DNA of 64,000 nucleotides, taken from Methylibium sp965279545. GTDB lineage: Bacteria > Pseudomonadota > Gammaproteobacteria > Burkholderiales > Burkholderiaceae_C. The stretch covers positions 4,216,001 through 4,280,000 of the forward strand of contig NZ_OZ257250.1 of assembly GCF_965279545.1 (NCBI RefSeq). Direction: 5' to 3'. Numbering within the stretch: position 1 is the stretch's first letter; the number at the start of each line of letters is the position of its first letter. The notes beneath the pieces are model-generated. The model was not told the origin of the DNA, searched no databases, and saw only the letters and a program-made list of their open reading frames with translations. A program made the translations under genes and the position numbers. Positions 16,897 to 24,827 of this stretch are shown one piece after another.

Positions 16897-17384
16897 GTGA
16901 AGCCACCACGGTCGAAGCACCCGGCACCCCCGCCACCGACGAGGCGCTGCTGCAGGACCCGTTCATCCGCGAGCTGGTCAAGCAGATCCGCGCGCAAGAC
17001 ACCCACGGCACCTGGGAAGGCAAGAGCGACGCCAAGCTGCTCGAGCCCTACATCCTCAGCGCCGAGCAGCGCCGCGCGCTGCCGATGATGGGCGACCCCG
17101 ACCCCGAGACGCTGTGGCGCCTGGAGCTGTTCCACAACGCCATCGGCCTGTCGATCGAGCGCGCCACCGGCTGCATGGTCAGCCCGATGATGAAGATGAG
17201 CCACGAAGGCTTCGGTCGCGCCGTGCTCACCGCCGGCCGCCTGATCGTCGTGAACCGCCACCTGCGCGACGTGCACCGCTTCGGCTATGCCAGCCTGGCC
17301 AAGCTGGCCGAGGCCGGCGGCAAGCTGGTGGCCGAAGGCGTCGGCATGGTCGAGGCCTACAAGGAGGTGGCGAACTATGGCTGA
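16893..17384 (+). CDS. NifX-associated nitrogen fixation protein (DUF269)
   Basis: 163 residues. Matches the DUF269 family that nearly always follows nifX: DPFIRELVKQIRAQDTHGTW near the start and LVVNRH-type segment (AGRLIVVNRHLRDVHRFGY) near the C-terminus. Biochemical role is not established; FeMo-co assembly is assumed. It overlaps nifX by 4 bases and the next small gene by 8 bases, pointing to translational coupling. Confidence 0.92.
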   Translation: MSEATTVEAPGTPATDEALLQDPFIRELVKQIRAQDTHGTWEGKSDAKLLEPYILSAEQRRALPMMGDPDPETLWRLELFHNAIGLSIERATGCMVSPMMKMSHEGFGRAVLTAGRLIVVNRHLRDVHRFGYASLAKLAEAGGKLVAEGVGMVEAYKEVANYG

Positions 17385-17577
17385 GCTCGAAGACCTCAAG
17401 GCGCAAGCCAAGAAGCTCAACGCCAAGGCCACGCAAGCCAAGATGGACCTGCACGACCTGTCCGAGGAACTGCCCACCAACTGGGAAAGGATTCTCGAAG
17501 TGGCGCAGGTCGCCCACGACGCGCACGCCGCGCTGATGGCGGTACGCAAGCAGCTGGCCGCCGCGACGCCGGCCTGA
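17377..17577 (+). CDS. Small nif-linked coiled-coil protein (DUF683/CCE_0567 type)
   Basis: 66 residues, almost entirely helical: AELEDLKAQAKKLNAKATQA then LHDLSEELPTNWERILEVA. This is the small DUF683 protein commonly found between DUF269 and the nif ferredoxin III gene. The structure of a cyanobacterial relative suggests a helical-hairpin oligomer; function unknown. The start overlaps the end of the DUF269 gene. Confidence 0.88.
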   Translation: MAELEDLKAQAKKLNAKATQAKMDLHDLSEELPTNWERILEVAQVAHDAHAALMAVRKQLAAATPA

Positions 17578-17605
17578 GCCCGACGCACCAGCGAGGAGAA
17601 GGGAC

Positions 17606-17914
17606 ATGAGCAGTTTTTCCGTCACGCTGCCCAGCGGCGAAACCTGGACGCCCAAGTTCGTCCAGAACATCAACGAAGAAACCTGCATCGGCTGCGGCCG
17701 CTGCTTCAAGGTCTGCCCGCGCGGCGTGCTCGCGATGGTCGGCCTCAACGAGGACGGCGAGCGCGTCGGCGTCTCGCAGGACGACGATGACGACGAAGAA
17801 GAGTACGAAAAGAAGGTCATGACGATCGCGCACCAGGAGATGTGCATCGGCTGCACCGCGTGCTCGAAGATCTGCCCGAAGAAGTGCTACACGCACGCCG
17901 CCGTGGAAGCCTGA
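17606..17914 (+). CDS. fdxB: Nif-specific ferredoxin III, 2[4Fe-4S]
   Basis: 102 residues with two cysteine motifs: CIGCGRCFKVCPRG (residues about 31-44) and CIGCTACSKICPKK (about 80-93). They are separated by an acidic insertion (QDDDDDEEEYEKK), which is typical of FdxB. It is a probable electron donor in cofactor biosynthesis. A strong GAGGAGAAGGG ribosome binding site precedes the ATG. nifQ follows after 12 bases. Confidence 0.93.
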   Translation: MSSFSVTLPSGETWTPKFVQNINEETCIGCGRCFKVCPRGVLAMVGLNEDGERVGVSQDDDDDEEEYEKKVMTIAHQEMCIGCTACSKICPKKCYTHAAVEA

Positions 17915-17926
17915 AGGCAATTCGCC

Positions 17927-18616
17927 ATGCGAGCCCAGGTCAGGAGAGCAGCACCGCGCAGCACGGTCGTGGGCCTGTACCTGCAGGCCACGCCCGGCGG
18001 CGTGCATGGCGCGCTGCCCGGCGGGTCGCGCCTGGCGCTCTGGAGCGCGCTGATGGGCTGCGCCACCGACACCGAAGCGCCCGAGGTGCAGGCCGTGGCC
18101 GGGGTGCTGGCGACGGCCTTCGACACCCACGGCACCCGGCTGCTGCCGCTGGCCGGACTCGGTGCCGCCGCCACGCGGCACCTGATCGCGCGCTGGTTCC
18201 CGGGGGCCGACCCGGTGCTGGAGCTGGACTGGCAGGCCCTGGCCCATGCCGAGCGCACGGAGCCGCGCTACGACGAGATCGAGGACCTGGTCGCGCTGCT
18301 GATGGAATGCGGTGCACCGGCCGCGGGCGCGCACGAGGAGATGCGCTGGCTGGCGCATGCGCTGGGCCAGGCCAGCCTGGGCGACAACCACCTGTGGCAG
18401 GACCTGCACCTGCCCTCGCGGCGCGAACTCTCGGCGCTGATGACGCGCTGGTTCCCGGAGCTGGCCGCGCGCAACGACCGCGACATGAAGTGGAAGAAGT
18501 TCCTCTACAAGCAACTCTGCGACAAGGCCCAACTCCCGATCTGCCGCGCCCCGAGCTGCAGCGTGTGCAGCGACTACGCACACTGCTTCGGCCCGGAGGA
18601 CGCGGCCGCGGCCTGA
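17927..18616 (+). CDS. nifQ: NifQ, molybdenum donor for FeMo-co
   Basis: 229 residues. The C-terminal cysteine motif C-X4-C-X2-C-X5-C (CRAPSCSVCSDYAHCFG) is the NifQ signature that binds a Mo-Fe-S cluster. Upstream, ERTEPRYDEIEDLVALL and DNHLWQDLHLPSRRELSALM fit the family. It delivers molybdenum to NifEN, linking this operon to the mod genes 5 kb downstream. Slightly longer at the N-terminus than some homologues; a later start is possible. Confidence 0.93.
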   Translation: MRAQVRRAAPRSTVVGLYLQATPGGVHGALPGGSRLALWSALMGCATDTEAPEVQAVAGVLATAFDTHGTRLLPLAGLGAAATRHLIARWFPGADPVLELDWQALAHAERTEPRYDEIEDLVALLMECGAPAAGAHEEMRWLAHALGQASLGDNHLWQDLHLPSRRELSALMTRWFPELAARNDRDMKWKKFLYKQLCDKAQLPICRAPSCSVCSDYAHCFGPEDAAAA

Positions 18617-18636
18617 AGGCGCGGCGTGGTGCGCCC

Positions 18637-19605
18637 ATGAATGCACCGAACGCCACGGCCGAGCGGGCAGTGCTCCGATCGGCAGCACCCCCCTACAAGA
18701 CGCTGGAAGACGTGATCGGCGCCACGCCGCTCGTGCGGCTGCAGCGCGTGCCCGGCGCCGACAACGAGCGGCGCGGCAACGTCATCCTCGGCAAGCTCGA
18801 AGGCAACAACCCGGCCGGCTCGGTGAAGGACAGGCCGGCCCTCAGCATGATCCGGCGCGCCGAGGAACGCCGCGAGATCCGGCCCGGCGACACGCTCATC
18901 GAAGCCACCTCGGGCAATACCGGCATCGCGCTGGCCATGGCCGCGGCGATCCGCGGCTACCGCATGCTGCTGGTCATGCCCGAGGGCCTGTCGGTCGAGC
19001 GCGCGCAGACGATGCGGGCCTTCGGTGCCGAGCTGATCCTCACGCCGGCCGCGGGCGGCATGGAGCAGGCGCGCGACCTGGCCGAGCAACTGCAGAGGGA
19101 CGGCAAGGGCCGCGTGCTCGACCAGTTCGCCAACGCCGACAACCCGCGCGTCCACTTCGAGACCACCGGCCCCGAGATCTGGAACGACACCGGCGGCCGC
19201 GTCACGCACTTCGTCAGCGCCATGGGCACCACCGGCACCATCACCGGCGTCTCGCGCTACCTGAAGCAAAAGAGCCCGGCGCCGAGAATCATCGGCGCGC
19301 AGCCCGCCGAAGGCGCGCGCATCCCGGGCATCCGCAAATGGCCCGAGGCCTACCTGCCGCGGATCTACGACCCGGCGGGAGTCGACGAACTGGTGCTCGT
19401 CGGCCAGGCCGACGCCGAGGACATGGCCCGCCGGCTGGCGTGCGAAGAAGGCCTGTTCGCCGGCATCTCGGCGGCCGGCGCCTGCTGGGTGGCGCTTCAG
19501 ATCGCCAGGACGGTGGAGAACGCGACCATCGTCTTCATCGTCTGCGACCGGGGCGACCGCTATCTGTCCACCGGCGTCTTTCCGGCCACTGCACATTGCG
19601 GTTGA
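18637..19605 (+). CDS. cysM: Cysteine synthase (O-acetylserine sulfhydrylase, CysM/CysK type)
   Basis: 322 residues, fold-type II PLP enzyme. The PLP lysine is in NNPAGSVKDRPALSM, and the phosphate loop (SGNTGIALAMAAA; AMGTTGTITGVSRYL) is intact. IRKWPEAYLPRIYD resembles the CysM branch. It makes cysteine from O-acetylserine and sulfide or thiosulfate. In this setting it probably provides the cysteine consumed by the cysteine desulfurases NifS and IscS of the island. The start ATGAATGCA at 18637 lies 20 bases after nifQ. Exact subgroup uncertain. Confidence 0.88.
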   Translation: MNAPNATAERAVLRSAAPPYKTLEDVIGATPLVRLQRVPGADNERRGNVILGKLEGNNPAGSVKDRPALSMIRRAEERREIRPGDTLIEATSGNTGIALAMAAAIRGYRMLLVMPEGLSVERAQTMRAFGAELILTPAAGGMEQARDLAEQLQRDGKGRVLDQFANADNPRVHFETTGPEIWNDTGGRVTHFVSAMGTTGTITGVSRYLKQKSPAPRIIGAQPAEGARIPGIRKWPEAYLPRIYDPAGVDELVLVGQADAEDMARRLACEEGLFAGISAAGACWVALQIARTVENATIVFIVCDRGDRYLSTGVFPATAHCG

Positions 19606-19609
19606 TCAC

Positions 19610-20473
19610 ATGGGTGAACGTGGCTCCGCCTCGAACACGTCGGCCGCGCCGGCCCCGTCGCTGGCGCCGCACTACGAGCGCATCGCCCTCGACCGCCACC
19701 TCAAGGCCGGCCGCGCGTTGGCGGCGAGCATGGGCCTGCGCCGCGGCGAGCGCGTGCTCGAGCTGGGTTGCGGCACCGGCTTGCTGGCCGCGCAGCTGGC
19801 CGACCGCGTCGGCGCCGAAGGCGAGGTGCTGGGGCTCGACGCCTTGCCGCTGCGCGTGCAGATCGCGCACCAGCGCAGTCGCCACAACCTGCGCTTCCAG
19901 GTCGGTGATGTGTACCAGCTGGCCCGCTTCGGGGCGGGCAGCTTCGAGGCCATCGTCGCCAACGGCGTGCTGCACGGCTGGCCCGATGCGGCCCGCGCGC
20001 TGGCCGAATGCGCTCGCTTGCTGGTGCCGGGCGGGCGCCTCGGGCTCGTGACCCCCGCGGGCACGCACCCGCATCCGGCGCAGCAGGTGCAGGCCGCGCT
20101 GCTGGCCGAGCCGCCCTACGCCGGCCACGCGCCGCCCGAGGAGGGCCGCCGGTACGCCGTCGGCGCGGTCGAACTCGATGGCCTGCTGCGGCGGGCCGGG
20201 TTCGCCCCGGTGTGCGTCGACGCGCAGCCGGAGGTGATCCTGCACGCCAGCGGCGACGGCGCGATCGAGTTCATGCAGGCAAGCGCCTGGGGCCACTTCC
20301 TGATGCACCTGCCCGAAGCGCTGCGCGTTCGCGCGCGCGCCGAGATCGTTCGGCGGCTCGAAGCCCTGCGGGGGCCCGAGGGCATCCGCCACGATGCGAT
20401 GCACCTGGTGGCCATCGCCTGCAAGCCGCTGCCGCAGCCCGCGCAGGCGCCACGATCCGGGCCCGGCCCATGA
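19610..20473 (+). CDS. Class I SAM-dependent methyltransferase
   Basis: 287 residues. Motif I VLELGCGTGLLAAQL, motif II acidic GLDALPL, then VANGVLHGWPDAARALAEC and LVPGGRLGLVTPAG. The C-terminal third contains IEFMQASAWGHFLMHLPE, possibly a substrate lid. It begins 4 bases after the cysteine synthase and ends 10 bases before the NRDE gene, so it belongs to the same transcript. Substrate unknown; a UbiE-like fold gives no specificity. Confidence 0.8.
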   Translation: MGERGSASNTSAAPAPSLAPHYERIALDRHLKAGRALAASMGLRRGERVLELGCGTGLLAAQLADRVGAEGEVLGLDALPLRVQIAHQRSRHNLRFQVGDVYQLARFGAGSFEAIVANGVLHGWPDAARALAECARLLVPGGRLGLVTPAGTHPHPAQQVQAALLAEPPYAGHAPPEEGRRYAVGAVELDGLLRRAGFAPVCVDAQPEVILHASGDGAIEFMQASAWGHFLMHLPEALRVRARAEIVRRLEALRGPEGIRHDAMHLVAIACKPLPQPAQAPRSGPGP

Positions 20474-20483
20474 GGAGAACGAC

Positions 20484-21371
20484 ATGAGCGTTGTGGCCAT
20501 CGCCTGGCGTGCCCACCCCTATTTCCCGCTGGTGCTGCTCTACAACCGCAGCGAAGCCCACGCCCGCGCGACGGCACCGGCCGCGTGGTGGACCGACCCC
20601 GCTGACGTTCTGGCCGGTCGCGACCTGCAAGGGCAGGGCAGCTGGCTCGCGGTGAGCCGCGACGACGGCCGCTTCGCCCTCGTCACCGGTTACCGCGAAG
20701 CGGCCGCGCCGCCCGCCGGCGCACCCAGCCGCGGCGAGCTGCCGCTGGCCTACCTGGCCTCGGGCGAAGACCCGGTGGTGTTCGCGCGGCGCTTCATGCG
20801 CGACAAGGGGCCGTATGCGCCGTTCAACCTCATCGTCGGCAACCCGCGCCAGGCCCACTACGCGGCGACGCGTTCACGCCTGCCGCTGGCGCTGACCGAG
20901 GGTCTGCATACCCTGTCGAACGGCCTGCTCGACCAGCGCTGGCCCCAGACCGAGCGCCTGGGCACCTTGTTCGGCGCCTACATCAAGGCCACCGGCGGCT
21001 TCACCACCTTGCTCGATGGCTATCCGCGCTTGCGCGACGCGCAGGCCTTGTACGGCTGCGAGCTGCCGATGCCCGACGAGGAACTCCGCGCGGCCGACAT
21101 CGCCGCGGCCGCGTTCGTGATGCTGGCCGATCGCCACACCGCCGACGCCGGCTGGCCCGAGACCGGCCTCGCCGGCGCCGAGGAGCAGCGCCGCTCGGCG
21201 GTGTTCGTCGCGGGCGGCGAGCACGGCACGCGCAGCAGCACCGTCTTCATCATGGGGCGCGACGGCAGCCTGCACTTCGAAGAGCGCAGCTTCGGCGCCG
21301 ACGGCGCGCCCTGTGGCCGGGTGCTCGAGCAGTGGCAGCAGGACCCGGCCGCGTTCGGAGCCCCCGCATGA
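20484..21371 (+). CDS. NRDE (TANGO2-like) family protein
   Basis: 295 residues. The N-terminus carries the eponymous motif as LLYNRSEAHARATAPAAWW, followed by VLAGRDLQGQGSWLAV and FALVTGYRE. Internal LSNGLLDQRWPQTERLG is also typical. Members usually begin MC; here the residue after Met is Ser, so an N-terminal-nucleophile role of Cys2 would be lost. Function is poorly known; eukaryotic TANGO2 has been linked to heme and lipid metabolism. Good GAGGAG ribosome site. Overlaps the next gene by 4 bases. Confidence 0.82.
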   Translation: MSVVAIAWRAHPYFPLVLLYNRSEAHARATAPAAWWTDPADVLAGRDLQGQGSWLAVSRDDGRFALVTGYREAAAPPAGAPSRGELPLAYLASGEDPVVFARRFMRDKGPYAPFNLIVGNPRQAHYAATRSRLPLALTEGLHTLSNGLLDQRWPQTERLGTLFGAYIKATGGFTTLLDGYPRLRDAQALYGCELPMPDEELRAADIAAAAFVMLADRHTADAGWPETGLAGAEEQRRSAVFVAGGEHGTRSSTVFIMGRDGSLHFEERSFGADGAPCGRVLEQWQQDPAAFGAPA

Positions 21372-21769
21372 ATGCCGCGGTCACCGACAGCGGCGCGGTG
21401 TTCCCGGCGGCCGGGCTCTATGTGGCCTCGCTGCTGGCCAATTTCTTCGAGGCCGGCTGGGCCATCCAGGTGCTGGTGGGCGATGCGAGCCGGGCGCAGT
21501 ACGAGGCCTCGCGCCTGGCCCGCCCGGCGGTCGAACAGCATCTGCGCACCATGACCCGGTCCGCCCAGGCGCTGCCGCCGGCCGTGCGCGAGCGCATGCC
21601 CAAGGTCGACTGGCAGAGCTGGGAGGAGCTGGGGGCCTTGCTGCCGCCACGCGACGAGGCGGCGCGCACGATGGTCTGGGCTGTCATCGACGCCTGGCTG
21701 CCGTCCGCCGGCCGCGAGCTGCGGCTCTACCGCCGCCAGCTGCCGTGGCTGTGGCGGTTCAAGATCTGA
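21368..21769 (+). CDS. Small helical protein, HepT/DUF86-like paralogue 1
   Basis: 133 residues, unrecognised at first sight. It is a clear paralogue of the genes at 28121 and 62004. Shared elements: a helix ending near ARPAVEQHLRTM, then RMPKVDWQSWEEL, then MVWAVIDAWLPSAG and LRLYRRQLPWLW. The layout (DW followed by a helix, then VW-x-A/V-x3-LP) resembles HepT/DUF86 proteins, but the RN-x4-6-H motif of HepT RNases is missing. The start overlaps the NRDE stop (ATGA). A nif-linked structural or adaptor role is only a guess. Confidence 0.7.
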   Translation: MNAAVTDSGAVFPAAGLYVASLLANFFEAGWAIQVLVGDASRAQYEASRLARPAVEQHLRTMTRSAQALPPAVRERMPKVDWQSWEELGALLPPRDEAARTMVWAVIDAWLPSAGRELRLYRRQLPWLWRFKI

Positions 21770-21803
21770 ACCCAGGGCGCCGCAGGCCGCGGCGTTGGCG
21801 GCC

Positions 21804-22238
21804 CTACCTGGGCACGCCCAACACGACGTGGCTGGACTTGATCAGCGCGGTCGCGGCCACCCCCGGCTTCAGGTCGAGCTCGGTCACCGCGTCGTTGGTG
21901 ATGATCGCCAGCACCACGCTGCCGCCGGGCAGCGTGATCGCGACTTCGCTGTTGACCGCGCCGGCCTGCACGGCGCTGACGGTGCCGGCAAGCTGGTTGC
22001 GGGCGCTGAATTTCAGCGTCGGCACGCCGGCTTGCACGATGACCCAGGGCGCCTTGACCAGGGCCACCGCCGGCATGCCCACCGTCAGCCCCAGTGACCT
22101 GGCGCTGGACTGCGTGATCACCGCCACGATGACGTCGCCGCCCGGCAGCGTGAGCTCGACCTCCGTGTTGATCGCGCCGGGCTGCAAGGCCGTGATGCGG
22201 CCTTCGAACCGGTTGCGGCTGCTCAGTCCTGTGGCCAT
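21804..22238 (-). CDS. mop: Molbindin, di-Mop molybdate-binding protein
   Basis: 144 residues made of two tandem Mop/TOBE domains of about 70 residues. Each starts with SRNRFEG or SARNQLAG, continues with GA(I/V)N(T/S)EV...LPGG, and ends in (V/I)LAxITxxA. Such proteins store molybdate in the cytoplasm. The start at 22238 has AGGAG seven bases upstream. It diverges from modE. The Mo-box-like palindrome at 22275-22303 lies just upstream of it, so ModE control is probable. Confidence 0.9.
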   Translation of the reverse strand: MATGLSSRNRFEGRITALQPGAINTEVELTLPGGDVIVAVITQSSARSLGLTVGMPAVALVKAPWVIVQAGVPTLKFSARNQLAGTVSAVQAGAVNSEVAITLPGGSVVLAIITNDAVTELDLKPGVAATALIKSSHVVLGVPR

Positions 22239-22271
22239 GGCGATGCTCCTGTGCGGTGGGGTCGACATTGC

Positions 22272-22303
22272 TGTCGTTATGTAGACAAGGCTACAAATAA
22301 GCG
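22272..22303. promoter_or_regulatory. Overlapping NifA site and ModE-box-like palindrome
   Basis: TGT-N10-ACA occurs exactly at 22272-22287, the NifA upstream activator consensus. The bases 22275-22303 (CGTTATGTAG, ACAAGG, then CTACAAATAAGCG) form an imperfect inverted repeat close to the E. coli modA operator pattern CGTTAT...ATAACG. The two signals share 13 bases. The site is 137 bases upstream of the sigma-54 element for modE and 37 bases upstream of mop. Confidence 0.6.
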
Positions 22304-22423
22304 CGACAGGGTCGCGCAAGGCTTGAGCGCGAGTCTAGGCGGGGAGGTCGTGCAGACACAACCATAGCGCCCCATGAAAATCGCTGTGCAATCCGTTGCC
22401 GCGATCGGTCTGGAGCACGAACC

Positions 22424-22439
22424 TGGCACGGTTTTGGCT
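22424..22439 (+). promoter_or_regulatory. Candidate sigma-54 promoter of modE-modABC
   Basis: TGGCACGGTTTTGGCT has the full TGGCACG -24 half and GC at -12 with the correct 12-base offset; one base (TTGC to TGGC) deviates. The predicted start is near 22450. A TATATAAGAT sequence at 22444-22453 could instead be a sigma-70 -10 region. Either start leaves a very short leader before the ATG at 22463. Confidence 0.55.
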
Positions 22440-22462
22440 TTTCTATATAAGATTCACCATAG

Positions 22463-23320
22463 ATGACCAAGACCTACCGCTCACCCGCCATGTCGCCCGT
22501 TCCGATGCCCCCGCGCCTGGTCGGCAAGCTCGAAGTCAACACCGAGCTCGGCAGCTTCCTCGGCGACACCCGCATTCGCCTGCTCGAGGCGATCGAGCAG
22601 CATGGCTCGATCTCGCAGGCGGCCAAGCACGTGCCGCTGTCCTACAAGACCGCCTGGGACGCGGTGGATGCGATGAACAACCTCGCGGAGCAGCCGCTGG
22701 TCGAGCGCGTGGCCGGTGGCCGCCAGGGCGGCGGCACACGGCTGACCGATCATGGCCGCAGCATGGTCGCGCTGTACCGTGCGGTCGAGCTGGAGTACCA
22801 GGCTGCGCTGGACCGTTTGGCGGCACAGGCGCACGAAGCCGAAGGCGGCGCCCACTCGGTGCGCAGCTTCCAGCAGCTGCTGCGGCGCATGGCCTTTCGC
22901 ACCAGCGCGCGCAACCAGCTCGCCTGCACCGTCAGCGGCCTGCGCGAAGGCGAGGTCGACTACGAGATCTACCTGCGCCTGGACGAGCGCACCGAGCTCA
23001 AGGCCGTCATCACCCGCGAGTCGGCCCAGACCCTGGGGCTGGCCATCGGCATGCAGGTGCTGGCGCTGATCAAGTCGTCTTCGGTGCTGCTGATGACCGA
23101 CCCGGACCAGCGCATCAGCGCCGACAACCAGCTGTGGGGCACGGTGGCGCGCCTGCATGAAGGGCCGGTGAACAGCGAGGTCAAGATCGACATCGGGGGC
23201 GGCCGCACCGTGATCGCGGTGATCACCCACGACTCGGTGCAGCACCTCGGCCTGGCCGAGGGCAGCACCGTGGCCGCGGTGTTCCAGGCCTCCAACGTGA
23301 TTCTCCTGGTGCTGGGGTAA
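22463..23320 (+). CDS. modE: Molybdate-responsive regulator ModE
   Basis: 285 residues. Winged helix: SISQAAKHVPLSYKTAWDAV and NLAEQPLVERVAGG, then two C-terminal Mop/TOBE domains (SARNQLACTVSGL; SADNQLWGTVARL) that bind molybdate. ModE represses molybdate uptake when Mo is plentiful and can activate Mo-enzyme genes. No clear Shine-Dalgarno precedes 22463; ATGs at 22490 or 22505 would give a more canonical N-terminus. It heads the mod operon inside the nif island. Confidence 0.92.
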   Translation: MTKTYRSPAMSPVPMPPRLVGKLEVNTELGSFLGDTRIRLLEAIEQHGSISQAAKHVPLSYKTAWDAVDAMNNLAEQPLVERVAGGRQGGGTRLTDHGRSMVALYRAVELEYQAALDRLAAQAHEAEGGAHSVRSFQQLLRRMAFRTSARNQLACTVSGLREGEVDYEIYLRLDERTELKAVITRESAQTLGLAIGMQVLALIKSSSVLLMTDPDQRISADNQLWGTVARLHEGPVNSEVKIDIGGGRTVIAVITHDSVQHLGLAEGSTVAAVFQASNVILLVLG

Positions 23321-23369
23321 CGAGGCCCCGGTGCCGTGCTTTGACGTGTGGTGCTTTCAACGGAGCGGA

Positions 23370-24140
23370 ATGATGAAACGAGCTGTTTTCCTGCGGCAGG
23401 GACTGGCCGCGATCCTGGGTGGCCTGGTTGGTTTCGCCGGTGTGGCGCACGCGGGCGAGGTGCAGGTGGCAGTGGCCGCCAATTTCGCCGGTCCGCTGGC
23501 CAGGATCGCCGAGTCCTTCACCGCGGCCACCGGCCACAAGCTCGTCGTGTCGGCCGGCGCGACCGGCAAGTTCTACACCCAGATCCAGGCCGGCGCGCCT
23601 TTCGAGGTGCTGATCGCGGCCGACGATGAAACGCCGAAGAAGCTCGTCGCCGAAGGCCTCGCGGTCGCGGGCAGCAACTTCACCTATGCGATCGGCAAGC
23701 TGGTGCTGTGGAGTGCCAAGCCGGATTTCGTCGATGCCGAGGGCAGGGTGCTGGCCGGCAAGGCCTATGAGCACCTGGCGATCGCGAACCCCAAGCTCGC
23801 GCCTTACGGCGCCGCCGGTGTCGAGGTGCTGAAGGCGCGCGGGCTGTACGACGCCGTGGCGCCCCGGCTGGTGACGGCCGAGAGCATCGCGCAGGCTTAC
23901 CAGTTCGTGTCCACCGGCAATGCCGAGCTGGGTTTTGTCGCGCTCTCGCAGGTGGCGGTGCCGGGCAAGCCCGCGCAGGGCTCGTACTGGCTGGTGCCGT
24001 CGGCGCTGTATGGCCGGATCCGCCAGGACGCGGTGCTGCTCAAGACCGGCGAGAAGAACGCCGCCGCCGCCGCCCTGCTCGACTACCTGAAGAGCGCACC
24101 GGCCCAGGCCGTGGTCGAGGCCTACGGCTACGGGCATTGA
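23370..24140 (+). CDS. modA: Molybdate-binding periplasmic protein ModA
   Basis: 256 residues with a Sec signal peptide (LAAILGGLVGFAGVAHAGE, cleavage after AHA). The mature part starts EVQVAVAANFAGPLARIAE, then TGHKLVVSAGATGKFYTQI with the ModA oxyanion-binding Ser, and PFEVLIAADDETPKKL. It captures molybdate in the periplasm for ModBC. CGGAG precedes the ATGATG; either Met may start. modB follows 3 bases after the stop. Confidence 0.93.
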   Translation: MMKRAVFLRQGLAAILGGLVGFAGVAHAGEVQVAVAANFAGPLARIAESFTAATGHKLVVSAGATGKFYTQIQAGAPFEVLIAADDETPKKLVAEGLAVAGSNFTYAIGKLVLWSAKPDFVDAEGRVLAGKAYEHLAIANPKLAPYGAAGVEVLKARGLYDAVAPRLVTAESIAQAYQFVSTGNAELGFVALSQVAVPGKPAQGSYWLVPSALYGRIRQDAVLLKTGEKNAAAAALLDYLKSAPAQAVVEAYGYGH

Positions 24141-24143
24141 GCG

Positions 24144-24827
24144 ATGTTCACCGCGGCCGACTGGGTGGCGATACGCCTGACCGCCGAACTGGCGGCGCTG
24201 AGCACCGCCTTGTTGTTGCTGGTCGGCACACCGATCGCCTGGTGGCTGGCGCGCACGCGCTCGCGGCTCAAGCCGCTGTGGTCGGCCCTGGTGGCCATGC
24301 CGCTGGTGCTGCCGCCCACGGTGCTGGGCTTCTACCTGCTGCTGCTGATGGGTCCGCAGGGCTGGGTCGGGCAGGCCACGCAGGCGCTCGGGCTGGGGCG
24401 GCTGCCGTTCAGCTTCGCCGGCCTGGTGGTGGCCTCGGTGCTGTACACGATGCCCTTCGTCGTGCAGCCGCTGCAGCAGGCGTTCGAGGCGATTCCGCCG
24501 CGCCTGCTCGAAGCCGCCGCGACCTTGCGTGCGACGGCCGGTGACCGCTTCCTCACGATCGCCCTGCCGCTGGCGCGGCCCGGCCTGGTGACGGCGGCCG
24601 TGCTGGGTTTCGCGCACACGGTGGGCGAGTTCGGCGTGGTGCTGATGATCGGCGGCAACATCCCCGGCAAGACCCAGGTGCTCAGCGTGGCGATCTACGA
24701 CCACGTCGAGGCGGCCGAGTTCGCCGACGCGCACCGCCTGGCCGCGGCGATGGTCGCGTTTGCGCTGGTGGTGCTGGTGACGCTGCAGCTGGTCAACCGG
24801 CCGCGCAAGACGGAGCCGGCCGCATGA
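24144..24827 (+). CDS. modB: Molybdate ABC transporter permease ModB
   Basis: 227 residues with five hydrophobic segments. The EAA loop of ABC permeases is visible as EAAATLRATAGDRFLTIALP. MPLVLPPTVLGFYLLLLMG and HTVGEFGVVLMIGGNIPGKT are ModB-specific. It forms the inner-membrane channel with ModC. The stop overlaps the modC start by 4 bases. Confidence 0.94.
   Translation: MFTAADWVAIRLTAELAALSTALLLLVGTPIAWWLARTRSRLKPLWSALVAMPLVLPPTVLGFYLLLLMGPQGWVGQATQALGLGRLPFSFAGLVVASVLYTMPFVVQPLQQAFEAIPPRLLEAAATLRATAGDRFLTIALPLARPGLVTAAVLGFAHTVGEFGVVLMIGGNIPGKTQVLSVAIYDHVEAAEFADAHRLAAAMVAFALVVLVTLQLVNRPRKTEPAA

Noticed and set aside
21368..21769. HepT-like genes as HepT/MntA toxin-antitoxin modules
   Set aside because: No nucleotidyltransferase (MntA) gene is adjacent to any of the three copies and the RNase motif is missing.
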